A stretch of DNA of 64,000 nucleotides from Piper betle. Taxonomy: Eukaryota > Streptophyta > Magnoliopsida > Piperales > Piperaceae. Shown piece by piece: positions 59,415-64,000 of the stretch. The stretch spans positions 1 to 64,000 of the forward strand of contig JAURVB010012300.1 of the NCBI GenBank assembly GCA_033002965.1. Reading direction: 5' to 3'. The notes under the pieces were generated by a model. That model was not told where the DNA came from, made no database searches, and saw only the letters and a program-made list of their open reading frames with translations. Position 1 is the stretch's first letter, and each line of letters starts with the position of its first letter. Made by a program: the position numbers and the translations under genes.

Positions 59415-62400
59415 CCGGCGACGGCTTCACCGACTCGGAACTGGCGCTTCATGTGCGGCAGGTCCTCAAATCGGTCGCCTTGGGCGACGACGAGGATTAT
59501 AGCCGTCTGATTTCGATTATATCTTTCAATGATAGCACTATTCCTGATCAAGAAGCTCTCCGTGCGGTAAATCTTCTTGCTTTATCTCGAAATTTGAAGT
59601 TTCGTTGTTGAATTTTCTGTTTCTTGAGTAGAATCTGTCTTTGTCGATTAGACGAGCTTGAGGGCATTGTCAGAATCGGTGTCGTGTATTGACTTAATCC
59701 GGCATGAAACTCTACTTCATTCGGTGTGTATTTTGGCATTAAGATATGTTCTTGCAACTGTCTTGATTTAGGTTTTGGCCGGCTAAATTTATGTTCTTTT
59801 GATGATTATGCAGCTGTTTGGGATGAGTATGTGGCATTGCGGACCAAGTGTAATGGACGCTTTTGTAGAATTATTGATATCCATGGTATCTTAATGCCCA
59901 CTGGTTCATTGTTTCAGTTTGGGTGCTATGTTTGTTTACAGTTTAGATATCTTTGTGTCTGATTCATGTGTAGGCTGCTTCAAGTGGAAAGTTCATTGAT
60001 GCATGTCTGGAGACCCTTGTGAACAATTTTTGCCCCCTAATAATATGTTGCATATTCTAGATAAACCGAGAGGCCGGTTGTTGAAGCAGCAAGTTCTTGA
60101 TCGGGTGCATTTTGCTTTGCGTGAAATCTCAGATTTAGTGCCCCTCACGCCTTCTAGATTGGACCATATAGTACGCAGTAGAATGCCAAGGGTACATGCT
60201 GCAGAGGCTGTAAGTATTAAAGTTGAAATATTCTTGACTTACTTCTTGGTTAATTTTTGTGACAAATTGATAGCACAGGAGCTGCATTTTATAAAAAGAC
60301 TTTTTCTAAAAAAAATTCATGTTGACATATATAGTGTAAAGTTGGTTATTGCAAATGCGTTTTTGTAAGTTTTGGCGGTATTTTCAGTTCTTTCCATTTT
60401 GAGGGGGAATGGTTTGACTTTTCCTTACAACGGTAAAAGATATTTTTTATCAACGTTTGTTGGACATGTCTTATATTATTTATTTAATATAGTAGATCTC
60501 TAACTTCACTTATATTATTTATTTAACTTCTATTGTTTTTCTTTGCACTTTTCGTAACTGTTTTCCTGCTTTTGTTATATATTTTTACTTTGTTAACTCT
60601 GTTATTTTTAATTGTAACCAGTTGAGTGTGATGTATGTGGAGAACATGCTTAGGCTTGAAAGTGGTGAACTTGGAGAATTTGTGGGAAGAATGATGCTGA
60701 AGGCTCTTGTAGACAGTCTTTTGGAATTAGACGTAAGTTTTTTTCCCGATTAAAATGCCATGTCTCAAATTTATCTGATTAATGTTTGTTAGATTTCAAC
60801 ATTCAGAAATAATTTTTTCAACATCAATATTCAGAAATTAATATAGCATACGAAGGCAAAAAAACTGATGAGGAGGAACTAGGGTGTAGTTGGATGTAGT
60901 CCTCATGCTCTACTCCTCTTGCTTCTCTTTCATTTTTATAAACATGTACGTCATAAGATGATAAGTACAGTTAAGTATGTACTCCCTATCTTATAAGAAC
61001 TACCTTACAACTTAACTAAAACACAATTTGATAAATACAAAGACTTAATTGACTAACTTGATTTCTTCAACACTCCCTCGCAAGCTCAAATTAGTCAACT
61101 AAGCTGAGCTTGTGCTGTTAGTCCTTGTGTCTTGCCTTTGGTAAGGCCTTTGTTAAAATGTCTGCTACTTGAACCTTGTTGCGTATGTGCCTCAGACAAA
61201 TAATCTTGTCTTTGACCTTATCTTCTACATAATGACAATCTCTGTGTGCTTTGTCCTTTCCTGAAAAAACAGGTTAGAGGCTATGTGGATGGCCACCTGA
61301 TTGTCACACCATGTATTCATAAGATCAGATATTGGAAAGCCTATCTCCCCAAGCAATTATTTCACCCAAATCAATTCAGTTGCTGCCTTGGCCATGGGAC
61401 AATATTCTGGCAGTTGAGTTATCCACCACAGTTTGCTTCGTGCTTTTCCAAATAACCATATTCCCTCTTAGTGTGTTGCAGTAGCCATTAGTAGATCTTC
61501 TATCATGAACACTTCATGCCTGATCTGCATCCACAAAACATTGAATATGTAGCCTGTTAAACAAGTCTCTATGACGATATCTTTTCAAGTACTTTATAAT
61601 TATCAACACTGCCCTCCAATGCGGTACCCTAGATGCCTGCATAAATTGGCTGATCATGCTGACTTCAATAGCTATATTTGGCCTGGTAACAGTCAAGTAT
61701 ATCATCTTTCTTCCCAACTATGCCCCTATAGTGTCCTTGATCTACCATTTCTTCACTTATCTGGGATTCAAGTTTGGTTGATTCCTCTAGAGGAGTATCT
61801 GTAGCTTTCTCATTCTCACAACTAGTTTTCAATGGCAAGTCCTACACATATTTCTGCAGGTTCATCAGAATTCCATGTTTGTTCCTTGAAACAACAATAC
61901 TTAGACAATATTGCAATTTTTCCAAGTCCTTTATGTGAAGCTGAGATTGTAGCCACTTCTTAGTCTTATCAATACCTGAAAAATCTCTACCAGATATAAC
62001 ACTATTATCAACATTTGCAATAAGAATCACACAACCTGCTGAGGTGGATTTCACAAACACTGAATAATCTGAAATGGTTCTAGAAAAGCCAAATTGAATA
62101 AGAAGACTGCTGAGCTTGTTGAAACAAGCTCTAGGTAACAGTTTCAGCCCATAAATAGATTTCCTAAGCAAACCTTCTCAGTCTCCCTCTCAGCAACATA
62201 CCCAGGAGGTTGAATACAAATTTATGTATGATTAGAGTTTGAGGCAGATCTAATGTGAGTAGTCAAGGCAACATTATCAGAATCCATAGGCGGTTCAGCC
62301 TCAGCAGTTGGAATTGTAGACAAACGAAGAAAAGAAACATTGAGAGTAGACAAGTCACTACATGAAAGGAGTTGGTTTTTGGCAGACACATAATGCACAT

Positions 62401-63628
62401 CAAAGCCAGACAAAGAGGATAAAACTTTGAATTGTTCCTGTTGCTTCTTCCTTGTCTCCAAATCCTTAGAGTAAGGCTGATACAAATTAAGTTCTTCCCA
62501 CTTATCCTTCTACACAACAAATAGTCTTTGAGGGTTCTGCCACCATGCTTCATTTTGAAGATCTCACCACACATTTCATATATCCTATTTACATTGTTGT
62601 TTGCAGCCCAAATCTAACTAATTTATGAGGCTCCATAGAATTTTAGATCCAAGAACGAACCTGGGCATCCTCCTTCTGCCATTGAGTATTTCCTATTTGA
62701 GTAAGGGTTTCCTTAATGTAATGAAGCTTTTCTCTAGACATCAAGAAGGTCTTAATAGCAGCAGACGAGTGGACAAAGTTAGGGCCATTTAACTTCATGG
62801 TCGTTGTAATAGATGAGCCACTCAAGAGGTCAGATAGGACAGGCAATTCATGTTGGGCACAACAGCAGGTATTTTTCCTTGTGCCATGATTGGGAAAGAA
62901 AGGGAGGGCGGCCACAAGAGGAGAAGAAGTATCCTCAGGAAGACACAATGACCGAATGCAAAGGTTGCATTTAAAGCAAAAAACTTAGGCTCTATTCCAT
63001 TTTAGATTTCAATATTCAGAGATTAACATAGCATACAAAGGCAAACAAAACTGATGAGGAAAGAGGGTGTAGCCCTCATTATCTACTCCTGTTACCCTTC
63101 TTTAATTGTTATAGACATGCACACCTTAGGGTGATAAGTACAATTCAGTATGTAATCCCTGACGGATAGGAAGTACAACTTAACTAACACATAGCTACAT
63201 AAATCCAAAGACTTATACAAGTAACTTGACTCACAATGTTCAAAGGTTCCCATAGATAAATCTATGCTGTTTTGGCTAAATTATGTGTAGGTAGAGATTG
63301 CCATAGAACCTGTTATAGCTGGAGAGGACTCAAACAAAGGCATATTTGAGATTGAGTTGGAAGATATATATGAAAAGGATTATGAAGAAGAGGATATTGC
63401 TCATGAGGTATTGTCATGTGTACAATCAGCTTTTATACAAAGACGTTTAGTCATTGCTTGTGTTTTTGTCATGGATGAAATATTGATGAAATTTTTATAC
63501 AGGTTTCGAGAGGAACATATAATTGCCACAATTTGGACAATAATACAGTTGCGAACAAATTAGACGGTTTAATGGTTATTACTTGTGAACATCTCAAATC
63601 GTGTGCAGAAGCTGGACGTATTGATGAG
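59411..63628 (+). CDS. RRN3: RRN3/TIF-IA, RNA polymerase I initiation factor (5' part, one frameshift)
   Basis: Bridges RNA polymerase I to the rDNA promoter in the nucleolus and is a growth-responsive target in other eukaryotes. Seven exons, all phase 0: 59411-59566, 59652-59723, 59814-59885, 59974-60209, 60622-60732, 63291-63407 and 63503-63628. The gene continues past the window. Recognisable blocks are LFGMSMWHCGPSVMDAF, LVPLTPSRLDHIVRSRMP, SVMYVENMLRLESGELGEF and GIFEIELEDIYEKD, in the order of the RRN3 HEAT-like domain. The acidic loop with EDIYEKDYEEEDIAHE is characteristic. Exon 4 is 236 nt where 237 is needed. The frame breaks at the T5 run 60027-60031 (NNF/PPNNM), and a sixth T would repair it. 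Intron 5 (60733-63290) holds an antisense Copia element. The start is uncertain because of the overlapping short frame at 59364. Confidence 0.88.
60787..61072 (-). repeat. 3' LTR of the intronic Copia element
   Basis: Runs from TGTTAG to TTCAACA. It is 286 bp, against about 236 bp for its partner, so the pair has diverged by indels as well as substitutions. Confidence 0.75.
63000..63235 (-). repeat. 5' LTR of the intronic Copia element
   Basis: Partner of 60787-61072. It starts TTTTAG, a mutated TG, ends CTCACA, and borders the primer-binding site on its inner side. Confidence 0.7.
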
Positions 63629-64000
63629 GTTTTATTCTTGAAATGATTTCCCTTTTTCAGGATTATTTTTTGTTGAATGTTTTGTCTCTTTGGCACTAAA
63701 AGATATTTCTATCATTCACCATGTGCTTGATTCCTCTTTGTTTATTATAAATCTGTATATTAAAAAAAAAAACTCTGCCAATGCTTGTGCATTGCTAGTC
63801 CCAAGCCCGGACGAAGGAGGATGGTGGTATTGGGAAGGGCATCCGGTCATTAGAACTTTGCCATTTGTAATCACATGCATCATATTTTAGGATTCTTGTC
63901 CCCACCACCCTTTTTTCGGGTATCAGGGGGAAGAAGAAGGTGTATGATGTTGCAGTATTTAATTGAGGACTTTCCAATTGATTTAATGTAGAAGAAATTC
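63629..64000 (+). other. Start of RRN3 intron 7
   Basis: It begins with a GTTTTATT donor. No further RRN3 exon is recognisable before the window ends. Confidence 0.5.

Larger units (their letters stand above)
60787..63235 (-). mobile_element. Copia element, internally deleted, antisense in RRN3 intron 5
   Basis: The LTRs at 60787-61072 and about 63000-63235 share TAGATTTCAA.ATTCAGA, GATGAGGA, GATAAGTACA.TT.AGTATGTA and AACTTGA. The outer flanks carry the perfect 5-bp duplication ATGTT (60782-60786 and 63236-63240). Read on the minus strand, the right LTR is followed by the primer-binding site TGGAATAGAGCC (62988-62999), and a GAGGGAG polypurine stretch precedes the left LTR. Coding debris, in order: gag start (KLNGPNFVHSSAAIK near 62800), reverse transcriptase (SIYGLKLLPRACFNKL and SDYSVFVKS near 62100), and an RNase H-linked segment (TRPNIAIEVSMISQFM near 61670). 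Protease and integrase are missing. At 2.45 kb it is about half of normal length. Confidence 0.88.

Noticed and set aside
1..64000. CRISPR arrays, operons, prophage or bacterial defence systems
   Set aside because: No regularly spaced identical repeats with unique spacers and no polycistronic arrangement. All solid genes are intron-containing plant genes.
1..64000. tRNA, rRNA or other structured RNA genes
   Set aside because: I looked for tRNA A/B-box patterns and rRNA-like blocks and found none I could support by eye. A covariance-model scan would be decisive.

Overview
This is a window of nuclear plant DNA: AT-rich and transposon-dense, with five conserved protein-coding genes whose GT-AG introns can be placed by eye. 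The GC-rich first exons of two genes and a TOC1 receiver sequence close to what I recall of rice PRR1 suggest a monocot. I cannot name the species. Nothing bacterial or plasmid-like (operons, CRISPR, Shine-Dalgarno sites) is present.

Layout. 1-8.7 kb: AT-rich repeats carrying a short truncated MULE-type element and two copies of a long Gypsy-type LTR. The first copy is a clean 2.86-kb solo LTR with a 5-bp target duplication. 8.7-16 kb: the clock gene TOC1/PRR1 on the minus strand, six coding exons, with an exact Evening Element in its promoter. 16.3-19.9 kb: a decayed hAT transposase split by a 0.75-kb MULE-type element. 20.2-25.5 kb: a divergent pair, a cinnamoyl-CoA-reductase-like SDR (minus) and a JMJ32-type JmjC gene (plus), with only 102 bp between start codons. 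25.5-42 kb: a TE graveyard (TRIM, LINE remnant, an 8.1-kb Copia locus with a nested solo LTR). 42.2-44.2 kb: a NAC035/LOV1-type transcription factor (minus). 44.3-59 kb: gene-poor, with a CACTA element holding a nested hAT-type element, a 0.7-kb MULE-type element, microsatellites and a tandemly duplicated CT-rich tract. 59.2 kb to the end: the 5' part of RRN3/TIF-IA, the RNA polymerase I initiation factor, with an antisense internally deleted Copia element in its fifth intron. The gene runs off the window.

How the genes relate. They do not form a pathway cluster. TOC1, JMJ32 and NAC035/LOV1 orthologues do all influence flowering time in Arabidopsis, and they lie within 35 kb here. RRN3 drives rRNA synthesis and has a telo-box upstream, as ribosome-biogenesis genes often do.

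Main cautions and leads. Four of the five genes are intact except for 1-nt frameshifts, mostly at short homopolymers. That pattern fits base-level assembly error better than four independent pseudogenes, but needs checking. The most original signal is a promoter-like module (an A/T stretch, a GACTCGAGTC palindrome, then a GC-rich leader) shared by the Gypsy-type LTRs and by two MULE-type TIR elements. This suggests that a DNA transposon captured LTR sequence, or the reverse.
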